From an uncultured Hyphomonas sp. (GTDB taxonomy: Bacteria; Pseudomonadota; Alphaproteobacteria; Caulobacterales; Hyphomonadaceae), in the NCBI RefSeq assembly GCF_963678195.1, contig NZ_OY782759.1, positions 1,240,001-1,304,000 on the forward strand: DNA of 64,000 bases, written 5' to 3'. How positions within the stretch are numbered: the stretch's first letter is position 1; every line of letters begins with the position of its first letter. The translations under genes were made by a program, and so were the position numbers. Under the pieces are notes generated by a model, which was given only the letters and a program-made list of their open reading frames with translations, was not told where the DNA came from and did not search any database. Of this stretch, positions 41,601 to 49,511 are shown one piece after another.

Positions 41601-43651
41601 GTTATATCAGCGAGAACTATTGAAGCATCTAGTCTAACTTCCTCAAGATCATCGGTGATGTAATATGTATCATCGCCTCCCGAATAATGAATGATCTGCT
41701 GATGAAAGGCGGAGCGCTGCAAAATTACGGTGTCATCACCAGTGCCAGTATATAATTCGTATGCTCTAAAGTAGTGCAGACTGTATGTGTCCCCATGGTT
41801 TGTGCCGTAAATTGTGCCGGCCCAATGATCAAAACTATGGTTCACACCTGTTCCAGTAATGGTCGCAGTCAAATAATTTCCTGCGCCGTCTTGATACGGG
41901 CCGCTGCCTCCAACACCATCACGAATACGCAGATCAAAATTCAATCCGCTATCGAGGCTAGAATAATCAAGGGCAGAAAATCCTGTAGTATAACGAAAGG
42001 CGATGGGGATGCTCGTATACGGATAAACAGGATCTACCAGATAACTTTCAAAAGGCAGTGCTTCAAGGTCGGTGCTGCCATCCAATAAAATCCTTCCCGA
42101 ACCAGTTGCGCGCTCAATCCCCGAAAGATTGTCAAAAGAGCCTTCGGAATTAAACACCCTCATATCTTGGGTGCCTGTATAGCTGCGTAAATCCAGCACA
42201 AGACCGCTGCCCATATAATCAACAGTATCATCGCCAGCACCACCTTCGAAAGTTCTGCCGCCTACGGATTCCGTTTTGAAGGTATCGTTGCCAGCCCCGG
42301 TAACGAACCGTTCAATTTCCGACACAGTGTCTTCGTCACCCCATCCATCAAACACTCGGTCACCAGCATTGCCGTCAGAAGTCGCAAGGTCGACCGTAAT
42401 CGCACCAGTGCCGCCCGCCGCTGCGTCCTGGGAGTAATCCGCCGTATCAACGCCATCGCCACCATCCAGCGTATCATCGCCTTCGCCACCAATGAGGATG
42501 TTGCCCAGATCGTTGCCGATCAGGTGATCGTCGTGGGAGGAGCCAATCGCATCCTCGATCTCTGCGCCGTAAGCAATGCCGACATTCCCGGCATCATATG
42601 AACCGCTGTCCCAGTCCACTCGTGATCCGAACACGCCGCCGCTCTTGCCAATCGAACTGAAATGCCCTTCGCGCAAGTCAATCTGCACACCATTCGAGTA
42701 CCCGGTCGCATCAATGGTATCGTGATCGCCACCCGCATCCCAGATTGTATAGACGAATGCATCCGACGCCGTTGCGCCAAAGGCCTCACCGGAACCCATC
42801 TTGTACGTCGTATCGCCCAGCCGGGTTGTTGTATCTGCGCCATAAATTGCTTGCAGCGCAGCTATATCAAAAACGCCAAGGGACGAAGGCCAAGGATTGC
42901 CCAAAGCTTCTTCGATGACGTAGCTTTCGTTATATCCGGCGATAATTGTGGTTTCGTAAACCATGTCGGGATGAGAATTGTAAGATGTAACGGTGTATTT
43001 TTGAGAATTCAGGTCACTGTCACGCGCTACTCCGTGCTCATCATAAATGTCGATGCCCAGCGCGTGGCTTATTTCTTCCATAAGAATCTTGTAGGCAGTT
43101 GTCCCAGGCTGAATAGTACCGCTTTTTTCCCAAAAGTTATATTCTGAAAAAATTCCATCGCCGTCGGTCGCATCATGATCCGTATTTATCCAAATGTCCC
43201 CATAACGATCAGTCGGGTCATCAAAAGTGCCAGGCAGATAACGATACACGCCTGCAGATATCGCCTGCGAAGAGAAGTATGGAAAGCCGCCATCTACTTG
43301 AGCAAAAGTGATTGTACCTGTCCCACTTGTTTCTTCTTGAAAGTCAATATTGGCGACATCAGAAAAAAGGGCGGAGTAGTTTCCGGTAGGATTCAAGATA
43401 GTTTCTAGCGCGGTCTCAATATCAGAATTGTAGTCCATGCTATCTACGATGTGCTGTACTTCATCGTCTGCACCGTCATAGTAACTTGCAGCAATAATAT
43501 CGGCATAACCAGTGAAGTGCGTGTAGGTGACAATGTAGTTCCCGCCTTCTTCAGACAGCGCAATACCGGGCACAGTCGAAGTGCCCGCCAAACTTCCGGT
43601 CAAGTTGTAGTAGTTTACTAAATACTCTAAATCTGAATATGACGTGGTCAT
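38690..43651 (-). CDS. Large RTX protein with degenerate metzincin motif
   Basis: A 1653-residue secreted-type protein. The first 270 residues resemble the catalytic domain of serralysin (M10) proteases, but the zinc motif reads EEISHALGIDI (E192-I202) instead of HExxHxxGxxH, so two zinc-binding histidines are missing. Blocks of calcium-binding GGxGxDxxx repeats lie at about 385-405, 790-830, 960-1015 and 1190-1530, with a cadherin-like domain near 1090-1180. The C-terminus looks like a type I secretion signal domain. No secretion genes are in the window. It overlaps the upstream small gene by four bases. A role in adhesion or surface display is more likely than proteolysis. Confidence 0.8.
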   Translation of the reverse strand: MTTSYSDLEYLVNYYNLTGSLAGTSTVPGIALSEEGGNYIVTYTHFTGYADIIAASYYDGADDEVQHIVDSMDYNSDIETALETILNPTGNYSALFSDVANIDFQEETSGTGTITFAQVDGGFPYFSSQAISAGVYRYLPGTFDDPTDRYGDIWINTDHDATDGDGIFSEYNFWEKSGTIQPGTTAYKILMEEISHALGIDIYDEHGVARDSDLNSQKYTVTSYNSHPDMVYETTIIAGYNESYVIEEALGNPWPSSLGVFDIAALQAIYGADTTTRLGDTTYKMGSGEAFGATASDAFVYTIWDAGGDHDTIDATGYSNGVQIDLREGHFSSIGKSGGVFGSRVDWDSGSYDAGNVGIAYGAEIEDAIGSSHDDHLIGNDLGNILIGGEGDDTLDGGDGVDTADYSQDAAAGGTGAITVDLATSDGNAGDRVFDGWGDEDTVSEIERFVTGAGNDTFKTESVGGRTFEGGAGDDTVDYMGSGLVLDLRSYTGTQDMRVFNSEGSFDNLSGIERATGSGRILLDGSTDLEALPFESYLVDPVYPYTSIPIAFRYTTGFSALDYSSLDSGLNFDLRIRDGVGGSGPYQDGAGNYLTATITGTGVNHSFDHWAGTIYGTNHGDTYSLHYFRAYELYTGTGDDTVILQRSAFHQQIIHYSGGDDTYYITDDLEEVRLDASIVLADITIGAITTRPDDYGFSCTLTIENHGTINLVYDGHPGDTIYVALDAGGVITFTNPVANGELLGFEANISGSSTVASAFSGNWGDNSWTGTDGYDQTYYAYGGNDRVIGADGNNTLYGGEGEDVLEGGTGDNILNAGLGDDVIYFGQGDDTASGGDGADTFILQAGSAKDSVITDFDIAEDTLILTNIEDATALGDISYTTDPGGDTLTFGNSQTLTLQGISFADLSSANIEFAPSDPAPLPPEPFSSQYDSPSTSGDIYPNTLFGSYKIYGLDGNDNIYGQYGQHYYMYGGTGNDSLYGGNGDDLLNGGEGFDFLSGGAGNDSYMFEITDYGFEGIVEEDGTDALFIPADLSKEELAFSISGDSLTISSTRPFFSWTTIEIYTQFADSGFDGAIEYIVVDDEVHDLNIVAQSGFSSASLVSVDIETPIARDDLIEVSVDEIVTGNVFADNGSGIDYDLSSAFLISEELSLQGAWGSFILNADGSFVLDPAVYFDGTVSFDYTLTDSDSNQSDATITLDISLPVNYMYGTAVADTLDGGVGDDIIDAGAGNDTLYGAGGDDTLDGGDGIDTADYSNAAAGVIVSLQLSEASDDGDEGSDTLTNIENVIGSAYNDQLRGNGADNELHGGAGDDLVYGADGTDYLYGDAGNDDLRGQSDDVDYLYGGADNDTLYGGAGDELYGGTGNDVMRGYGGTGVFDGGDGEDRIWWRNSSEGIEADLDAGTATDESSNVATIVDVEHLTGSGYADTFYGDSGNNTLDGQDGNDELHGRGGADTLYGRVGDDELYGDAGDDELYGKEDDDILDGGADNDTLKGGTGNDRLIGGTGDDLLYGEADNDTLIGGDGDDVLSAGAGTDVMLGGIGDDRMYGGSGVDTFGFVENDTYVDRAYDFTYGEDKINLTDLLSGFNSGTDDIDDFVAIVHTGARFDVWVDKDGTGTSESMEQIGKIFTNISDTLTAEDLLSNGTLVIDQAIV

Positions 43652-43884
43652 CTGCTTTCTCCCTGTGTTGAATCGTTCTCCCGCGCTCTATGAAGTTCTT
43701 GCATCTCGTTGGGGGCGTGAAATTTCTGGGTTACATTGTCCCAACTGCCGCCCCCAATTTTGACGACTTTCGCAGTATACAATCTGTATGCATACAAGCC
43801 ACCCAGCAGGCCTATGAGCACAAAAAAGATGACTAGTGCAATTGTGGTTCTTTTTCTCGTGTCTCTGTCTTCATAGCCTGCCAT
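43648..43884 (-). CDS. Small single-TM protein upstream of the RTX gene
   Basis: A 78-residue protein with AAGGAGAG before its ATG and one strong hydrophobic helix (IALVIFFVLIGLLGGLYAY). Its stop overlaps the RTX start (ATGA), so the two are co-translated. No family is recognised; it may help retain or export the RTX protein. Confidence 0.6.
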   Translation of the reverse strand: MAGYEDRDTRKRTTIALVIFFVLIGLLGGLYAYRLYTAKVVKIGGGSWDNVTQKFHAPNEMQELHRARENDSTQGESR

Positions 43885-43915
43885 TTTTGCTCTCCTTGTT
43901 TCTGCGGGTTAAAGC

Positions 43916-44239
43916 CTACTCGGCGTCCGTTTTTCCTTGATTTTCTTCTCGCTCTTCTTCGCAATTCAGAACCACATTTCCTGATGGCTGCGGACTGCTA
44001 GCCCTTACTTGAGAAAAGCCCGTTTCTGAGCAGTCGCCCGTATCGGACTCTGAGCAGAACGAATAGAATATGTCAGGATACGAACGACTTGGGTAACTTG
44101 AGGGCATGGAAAAATTGTCCAACATTGCATCTATCTTGCGTTGCTCATCACATGCTTTGTGGCCCGTGTAGGCAACGGCAGCAGCCAGCGCGACTATCGC
44201 GATAGAAATTGTTAGTAGTATTTTCTTACTTTTTTCCAC
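43916..44239 (-). CDS. Small membrane-anchored protein with cysteines
   Basis: A 107-residue protein starting at GTG 44239 (GGAGGGGG lies before it; a GTG 18 bases upstream is also possible). A short basic N-terminus and a hydrophobic helix (ILLTISIAIVALAAAVAY) precede a polar domain with four cysteines, likely periplasmic. It is 31 bases upstream of the next small gene and probably begins the RTX operon. Confidence 0.5.
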   Translation of the reverse strand: MEKSKKILLTISIAIVALAAAVAYTGHKACDEQRKIDAMLDNFSMPSSYPSRSYPDIFYSFCSESDTGDCSETGFSQVRASSPQPSGNVVLNCEEEREENQGKTDAE

Positions 44240-44404
44240 GCTGTCCCCCTCCGGCACCCTCGCGCTGTGTGTTGTTACTAAACCAGTGCGTGTGTCTTGA
44301 ATTAAACAGTACCTATACGGAGAGTCACGAAGAGCCTGGATTCTTCGCCCGTGTGTCTGTGGGTAACTTTTAGAGGGTGCAGATTGCCGCGAAGTGAGGG
44401 CGGC

Positions 44405-44941
44405 CTATTTCAATAGATGCGCAAACCCAGCAGCGCTGAGGATGGCTTTCGCCTCGTCACGGTCTGTCTGATCCGTCCGGGTGTCCGCATCAAACCCGGT
44501 CTTCTCAATCACATCGACCCACGCGGCGGGAAGCCCATGCTGCGTTGCGCCAGCCAGCACAAAAGCTCTGTACCAGTCGAGCGGTTTGAGACTGGTATCC
44601 ATAGCGTTCGCTGTCGCGAGATATGTCTGAGCACGCACGGTTTTTCCTGTCGCGGTCAAAACAACATTAAAGCTATCATCCCGTTCATAGCCGTAGCCTT
44701 TGCCTTCGGCTCTATCGAGAGCGGGCTGCTCCGCAGGGTCCAGTTCAAACAGAACGCCGAACGCTTCGCCACTTCCCGGAGTGAGTGTGGCCTTGCCCGA
44801 ACCGTCCTTCTTGCTGCGCTTATGGAACACCAGATCGCGGTCTGCCGCCTTGGCTACCCCGAGAGGCTTGGCGCTCGGACAGCGGCCACGGAGCCGTTCG
44901 GTCAGCATGTTCGAGCCATAGGCGAAATACAGAATCGACAT
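44405..44941 (-). CDS. Gamma-glutamylcyclotransferase-like protein
   Basis: A 178-residue protein with the family's opening motif YFAYGSNM (about 5-12), which binds substrate, and a central LDRAEGKGYGYERD containing the likely catalytic Glu. Family members cyclise gamma-glutamyl amines to 5-oxoproline. The actual substrate is uncertain, since many bacterial relatives are uncharacterised. It stands between the RTX operon and the core. The 163 bases to its right (44242-44404 on the plus strand) hold nothing clear. Confidence 0.75.
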   Translation of the reverse strand: MSILYFAYGSNMLTERLRGRCPSAKPLGVAKAADRDLVFHKRSKKDGSGKATLTPGSGEAFGVLFELDPAEQPALDRAEGKGYGYERDDSFNVVLTATGKTVRAQTYLATANAMDTSLKPLDWYRAFVLAGATQHGLPAAWVDVIEKTGFDADTRTDQTDRDEAKAILSAAGFAHLLK

Positions 44942-45110
44942 GGCTCAATTATTATCACGCTCCGAAACGGTTCGTAAGCGCCGACAAGACAGGAACGCTA
45001 TCAATGATGACATCCATGAATATCTGGCCAGCATGCATGACGTGGACAAGCTCGATCTGTTTCTGCGCTTTCCAGGCGGAAAGTATGTTTCCTCTCCCTG
45101 TACCGTCTAA
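44940..45110 (+). CDS. Possible 56-residue protein
   Basis: An open frame with start ATG 44940, back to back with the cyclotransferase start. It is basic at the N-terminus (SETVRKRRQDRN), then helical (IHEYLASMHDVDKLDLFLRF), and looks protein-like. No ribosome binding site is visible and its end overlaps the resolvase gene by four bases. It could equally be a gene fragment. Confidence 0.3.
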   Translation: MAQLLSRSETVRKRRQDRNAINDDIHEYLASMHDVDKLDLFLRFPGGKYVSSPCTV

Positions 45111-45679
45111 CACGAGCCAGAGCGTTCCGAGCGGCTCGACAAATAGCGGTACAGCGTAGATCGCCCGACGCCGAATTGGAGTGCAGCCTCCTCAACGCTC
45201 AGGCCATGGCTCATCAAAAACACTGCTTCTTCCACTTCTTCATCGCTCAACGCAGGCGGTCGGCCAAACTGGACACCGCGCTCCCTTGCGGCCTGCATTC
45301 CGGCCTTGGTCCGTTCGACAATCAAGGCGCGTTCGAAATGGGCAACCGCGCTCAGAACGTGCAGAGTGAACTCCCCGAAGGCAGAGCCGACATCGATATA
45401 CTCGCACAGAGAGTGGAAGCCGATATTCCGGTCGTGAAGCGACCACACCAGGTCGGTTAGTTCTCGCAATGACCGGGCTAGCCGATCAAGCCGCCAGACA
45501 ACCAGCGTGTCACCCTCCTTCAGGAGAGCCAACGCTTCCTGCAGCCCCGGTCTTTCAAGCGCAACGCCGCTGACGCCGTGGTCGCAAAACAGCTCATCAA
45601 ACCCGGCCCGCTTGAGCGCATCGATTTGCAGATCAAGTGACTGTTCTTCCGTGCTTACCCGAGCATATGCGACACGCAT
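45107..45679 (-). CDS. Small serine recombinase (resolvase/invertase family)
   Basis: A 190-residue resolvase: VAYARVSTEEQ (catalytic Ser), VVWRLDRLARSLRELTD, AHFERALIVERTKAGMQAA, and a C-terminal HTH (SVEEAALQFGVGRSTLYRYL). GGAG lies 8 bases before ATG 45679; a longer upstream frame starts with an unrelated hydrophobic stretch and is rejected. It is the counterpart of 13723-14277 but clearly diverged, unlike the nearly identical genes to its right, so this end of the core evolves separately. Confidence 0.85.
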   Translation of the reverse strand: MRVAYARVSTEEQSLDLQIDALKRAGFDELFCDHGVSGVALERPGLQEALALLKEGDTLVVWRLDRLARSLRELTDLVWSLHDRNIGFHSLCEYIDVGSAFGEFTLHVLSAVAHFERALIVERTKAGMQAARERGVQFGRPPALSDEEVEEAVFLMSHGLSVEEAALQFGVGRSTLYRYLSSRSERSGSC

Positions 45680-45822
45680 TTTTGCTCCACTATTTGTAGA
45701 TTTGCCCTTTTTTAATGTCCCGAATGGGTTCCCCTTCAGGATTTCTGTTGCCGCTATCAGTAGGGCAGTGAGGCCCACCACAATCCGCAACTTTCGACAT
45801 AGAGGTCACTATAATGTCTCCA

Positions 45823-45837
45823 CTCTCTATACGGAAC
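45823..45837 (+). promoter_or_regulatory. 15-bp shared motif, right copy
   Basis: CTCTCTATACGGAAC, identical to 14432-14446 and at the same place relative to the TTG start of the exported-protein gene. Confidence 0.45.
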
Positions 45838-45841
45838 GGTT

Positions 45842-46288
45842 TTGGGACGATTGAACGCTATTGTATGCGCGGCATTGCTCGGGTCTTTTGGCGGCCTTCC
45901 GGCGCTTGCACAGGAAATAGATCAGGTGGTCAGGCAGACAGTGGGAATGGCTCCGGCAGAACGCGCACGACTGGTTTGCCCGCAAAACAACAGCAAGCTG
46001 TGCAACCTGTTGCTCGGCGACGAAGCGTACCGCAACAAATGGTTCAGCGTTCAGGACAAGCTCATTGCCGTCGAGAAGGCCAAAGCCGCTGCCCAGGCAT
46101 CCTCAGCCGCTGAGGCACGCAAGCAGCAAGCCATGCTCAATATCATGAGATCAAATGCCCCGAAGCTCTCTGATGGGCGGGCAATTTTTCAGAGACAAGA
46201 TGGATCGTGGGTGGATGAACATGGTCAGGCTGTGTCTGACTCAGAAGCGTTCACTGCTGTTTGGGGAAATAGAACCGGGCGCAACTGA
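45842..46288 (+). CDS. Small exported protein with DGxAxF motif
   Basis: A 148-residue protein from TTG 45842, with signal peptide MGRLNAIVCAALLGSFGG and a likely ALA cleavage site. The mature part is helical and alanine-rich with two cysteines (RLVCPQ, KLCNLL), then ends with LSDGRAIFQRQDGSWVDE and a TAVWG stretch. That end resembles the motif of the coiled-coil protein it converges with (46241-47014), with which it overlaps by 48 bases. The signal region matches the left element's protein at 14451, but the mature parts are unrelated. A matched pair that varies between elements is suggested. Confidence 0.6.
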   Translation: MGRLNAIVCAALLGSFGGLPALAQEIDQVVRQTVGMAPAERARLVCPQNNSKLCNLLLGDEAYRNKWFSVQDKLIAVEKAKAAAQASSAAEARKQQAMLNIMRSNAPKLSDGRAIFQRQDGSWVDEHGQAVSDSEAFTAVWGNRTGRN

Positions 46289-47014
46289 CAATTCATTAGA
46301 GCCGTCTGGTTCCATTTGCTGTTTCGCAGAGGCCTCGAACACGCCGCAGACCTTCTCCTGGGTCTCGATTGTGCAAAGCATCTCATCAAGACCCGCCTCC
46401 AACTCATCCAGATCATCGAGCGATGGCGGATTGTCGGGGTCATTCAGTTTTTTGCGGGTGTCATCAATATCATCTTGAATGTCGGTCAGCTTTTGCTGAC
46501 GCGTACGGGCGCTTTGCAGCGCATCCCGCGCATCGCGATATTGCTCCCATGAGGGAGAGGTATCCAGTTGGGCCAAGAGCGAAACCGGAACTGCTTCGCT
46601 CGGCAGGTGGCGGCCATCTGCGGTATAAATCCGTCCATCAGCACCTTTGAATATAGCTGTACCGTCATCGAGCTTTACGGCCTTCTGTTCGAGATCATCC
46701 ACAAGGTCTTGAAGACTGCCGATACGCTCTGCCACGCGATCAAGCGCAACGTTCAACTGCGCCTGTGCCTGATCAAGTTTGTCATTGGCGCGGTTCCAGG
46801 CTGAGGCGTAGACCGGATCACGCAACAGGATTTGGAGCTGGGTTTCAAAGGCCAGGTCACGAGCGCGCTGTTCGGCTTGTTCTTTGCGGTGGCGCGGGGA
46901 ATCTTCCCCATCCAGAAATCGCGCAGCCTTATGACCGATCCCCGCGATTTCATCTTGCAGATCGGCGAACTCCGTCTTCTGTTTTTCCAGTTGATCTTCT
47001 TCTTCCACACACAC
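46241..47014 (-). CDS. Coiled-coil protein with DGxAxF motif
   Basis: A 257-residue charged protein from GTG 47014 (AGAGG before it). Two long coiled-coil regions (about 5-115 and 165-225) flank DDGTAIFKGADGRIYTADG and the following YRDAR stretch. It is the counterpart of 14783-15499 and shares this motif and layout, but little of the coiled-coil sequence. No signal peptide. Function unknown; its fixed place opposite the exported protein is the best clue. Confidence 0.65.
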   Translation of the reverse strand: MCVEEEDQLEKQKTEFADLQDEIAGIGHKAARFLDGEDSPRHRKEQAEQRARDLAFETQLQILLRDPVYASAWNRANDKLDQAQAQLNVALDRVAERIGSLQDLVDDLEQKAVKLDDGTAIFKGADGRIYTADGRHLPSEAVPVSLLAQLDTSPSWEQYRDARDALQSARTRQQKLTDIQDDIDDTRKKLNDPDNPPSLDDLDELEAGLDEMLCTIETQEKVCGVFEASAKQQMEPDGSNELSVAPGSISPNSSERF

Positions 47015-47101
47015 CTCTTAAGTTTCGATAATTATACCAAATTACACCGTATGCGTGCAAATTTATGTATTCGCCCCGACCTAAAGGCCGGGGCGAACGC
47101 A

Positions 47102-47512
47102 TTAGTCGATAAATCCGAATATCGCCGATGCTTCGGCATGATCGGCGGCAAACTCCCGCAGAGCGTAGAATTTCTCCGCCATATGCTGAGGGTTGGTGCT
47201 CTCAAATGAGAGATTGCCCAATACGAGCAGGCAAACGGCTATCCCGGCGGCCTCAGCAGACATCTCACCCTCAAAGTAGTTGAGGTCCCAATGTATGGCA
47301 AAGCGATCATCCGATGCCGGGGCGATAAAGAAGCCCCCGTTTGAGAGGGAGTAGAAGTCCCAGTAGCCGCCGCTGTAGTCGGGAGAGGCTTTATCCATGA
47401 TGTGAAAGACCAGGCTTTCAAATCGCAGATAGTCGGCTCCGGCCTGCCGGGGCAGGAAGCCGAGACGCTCGGCCTCCTGCACGCGGGTTTTGGTGATGAT
47501 GGAGGTCTCCAT
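47102..47512 (-). CDS. ardB: ArdB/KlcA-family antirestriction protein
   Basis: A 136-residue copy differing from the left one at only four positions (Tyr for Cys and Ala-Ile for Thr-Met in the middle, Thr for Ala later). It has the same family signature (FLPRQAG, SGGYWDFYSLSNGGFF) and the same stop/start overlap with the 84-residue gene. The right copy's YSLSNGG is nearer the usual family sequence than the left copy's CSLSNGG. Confidence 0.9.
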   Translation of the reverse strand: METSIITKTRVQEAERLGFLPRQAGADYLRFESLVFHIMDKASPDYSGGYWDFYSLSNGGFFIAPASDDRFAIHWDLNYFEGEMSAEAAGIAVCLLVLGNLSFESTNPQHMAEKFYALREFAADHAEASAIFGFID

Positions 47513-47766
47513 TATGCGGCCTCCTTCTTGGCTTCGGTTTTTGCCTCGGCTTTAAGCTGCTCAATGCGGTCATATGCACGGCGTGCGAGGTTTGCGACAC
47601 GAAGCGTTTCACGCGGGGTGTAGCTGGTGCTTTGCTTCCAGTCGTCATCGGCCTTGTAAGAGCGGATGATGCTGACAGCGTACATGTCGCCTCCTTGGGT
47701 CTGGTTCCGCCAGATGGTTGCGGTGATGAGGCCGTCGCGAAGCTTTTCGATGGGTTTGTCTGACAT
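47512..47766 (-). CDS. Small conserved protein coupled to ardB
   Basis: An 84-residue protein, identical to the left copy except at the second residue (MSDKPIEK versus MPDKPIEK). The start is ATG 47766 with GAGGAG upstream. Same coupling to ardB. Near-perfect protein identity across two elements whose resolvases have diverged points to recent exchange or strong constraint. Confidence 0.75.
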   Translation of the reverse strand: MSDKPIEKLRDGLITATIWRNQTQGGDMYAVSIIRSYKADDDWKQSTSYTPRETLRVANLARRAYDRIEQLKAEAKTEAKKEAA

Positions 47767-47932
47767 TGTAGTCTCCTCTTGTTTGAGGCTGGTGAATTCC
47801 AGCCTGTGAGGAGCGCAAAAGGATGGAGCGTACCCGCCGCGCATGGCCCACACGATTGTGCGGGCAGGCCATTGCGCGCCCGCCAGGGGCAGCGAGGCCG
47901 CTCTGTCCTAGCTTTTCACGGTTGGTCTGGGA
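47767..47932 (-). promoter_or_regulatory. Conserved hairpin leader of the antirestriction operon, copy 2
   Basis: 166 bases matching 16408-16573, including the AGGCTGG-N6-CCAGCCT hairpin by the ribosome binding site. Identity ends at 47932, where the variable slot starts. The 126 bases up to the next gene are unique and show no gene. Confidence 0.5.
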
Positions 47933-48058
47933 ACGCCTGCGTGAGATGAGGTGACTACAATGCTGGGCTAACCTGAGCGTTCGACGAAGTTGCCCGCGTG
48001 TAGCACAACGACTGGCTTAGGGGGGGGCATTGGAGCTACACATTTTTCGCTGTAAACC

Positions 48059-49093
48059 ATGAGTGAATTAGGATGGTTGCTCATGACCGATCAGTCGGAA
48101 AAGTTTGGTTCTATGTCGTTGGATGAGAAGGCTAATATCTTTCGACGGACTAGATTGGCATTTGAACGGACGTCTCTGGAGAATAAAGCGCAATTGTTCT
48201 TTCAGCGGGGAAGTGAGCCTCGAAGAACAAATTCGGCTCTTCAGGAACTGCGAATGTACGTAAATTTTCTGATGGCTGCGTCTCTGATTTCCCAGGGGCG
48301 AGGCATTATCAATGAAATAGGCAGCCCGATATGGGAACGGCTTATTCTGTCAGGAAATGTCCGCCGAACAAAAAGAAGATACGACCTAAAAGGTCTTGAG
48401 TTCATTGAGCAAGTTCGTCGATGGCGAACGTTTTTGGCAGAGGAAAATTTCTTGGTCAAAATTGAAACCGAAGCGGGCCCCGAGGTGGCTTGGCTAATCG
48501 CCGCAAAAACTCTGTTGCGATTCCTGCAGCATATTCGGATGTTCACAAGCAACCCACAACCTGTCGAGGTGGAATCTGATAGTTCACTGCCGTTTTCTGA
48601 AAAAAATCTTCTTGATCACCTTACCCAGCTTGGCTTTCGGAGCGAAGACGTTGTCCTCACTCTGTTTGATGATATTGTAACTCTTGGTATCGAGGTATGC
48701 GAGACCGCAATTGCGGACATCAACAAGCAAGTAATTCGTCCGGATCAGCACATCTTTTCGAAGAATGTATGCGTCGGTAGTGAAGACTGTGCATTCTTTC
48801 TTCGATTTGTGGGCGCTCATGGCGCAGAAATTGACCCTGTCTACGCTCGCGACGCACAAAAAGGCCTTCATGTCTATTTTTTCTTGGGGGCAAAATCAAC
48901 GCTTATTCTACTAATTGCAGGTGTTCCGACCACTGTGCTTGCGTTAATGGCACGCGTATTTCCACAGCTCGGACATATGTATAAGTCGTTTATGGGGCAT
49001 TCAATTAGTGAAAGGATCGCTTCCAAGGTGGATCCGCACTTCCTAATAAAGTCGAAGTTGCTCAAATCCAAACATGGTAGGCGGAAAGCCTAG
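48059..49093 (+). CDS. Hypothetical protein with one membrane helix, slot cargo
   Basis: A 344-residue protein with no family I recognise. The first 260 residues are soluble, helical and rich in Arg/Glu. One hydrophobic stretch (STLILLIAGVPTTVLALMARV, about 280-300) precedes a basic tail ending in KHGRRKA. The start ATG 48059 lacks a clear ribosome binding site; a second in-frame ATG lies at 48083. It occupies the same slot as the unrelated genes at 16968-19227 in the left element, so a defence or host-interaction role is possible but not shown. Confidence 0.5.
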   Translation: MSELGWLLMTDQSEKFGSMSLDEKANIFRRTRLAFERTSLENKAQLFFQRGSEPRRTNSALQELRMYVNFLMAASLISQGRGIINEIGSPIWERLILSGNVRRTKRRYDLKGLEFIEQVRRWRTFLAEENFLVKIETEAGPEVAWLIAAKTLLRFLQHIRMFTSNPQPVEVESDSSLPFSEKNLLDHLTQLGFRSEDVVLTLFDDIVTLGIEVCETAIADINKQVIRPDQHIFSKNVCVGSEDCAFFLRFVGAHGAEIDPVYARDAQKGLHVYFFLGAKSTLILLIAGVPTTVLALMARVFPQLGHMYKSFMGHSISERIASKVDPHFLIKSKLLKSKHGRRKA

Positions 49094-49182
49094 GCCTCAA
49101 TAGTTTGGATTCGTGATGCTTCTTGTGGTATTATCAGTATAATGAATATTACAATTAAGTGATATCTAACTGATGTTGAATA

Positions 49183-49509
49183 GTGGATTTAGAGCGAGTT
49201 AAGGATGCGCTGAATGAAGTGGCGAGAGAGGAAGGAGAGCCAGAGATAGGCTCCGCCGACTTCTGTTCTGTGTTTGAGAAGGCCAAGAGCATGATGGCAG
49301 AGGTGTTCGCACAAGAACAATGGGGCGCGCCCAGGGCAATCCATATTCTCCAGCAGATGCAATTATTGGATAATGGCAGCATACTATACGACATCGATTT
49401 AGATGATCCCAACGTCAATGCGACGCTTCGAGAGCACGGTGCGGACTTAAGCGAGGTCCGAGACTTTTCCGCAGCTACTTGGCGTGGATTGGAAGGGCCT
49501 GAGGCATAA
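49183..49509 (+). CDS. Small acidic hypothetical protein
   Basis: A 108-residue acidic protein starting at GTG 49183, 89 bases after the previous gene. It is helical in the first half, with IDLDDPNVNATLREHG later. No ribosome binding site or known motif is clear. The stop is two bases from the end of the convergent gene. Confidence 0.45.
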   Translation: MDLERVKDALNEVAREEGEPEIGSADFCSVFEKAKSMMAEVFAQEQWGAPRAIHILQQMQLLDNGSILYDIDLDDPNVNATLREHGADLSEVRDFSAATWRGLEGPEA

Positions 49510-49511
49510 GT

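Noticed and set aside
45680-45790. 37-residue N-terminal extension of the right resolvase
   Set aside because: The fold starts at VAYARVST; ATG 45679 has a good ribosome binding site, and the left counterpart lacks such an extension.
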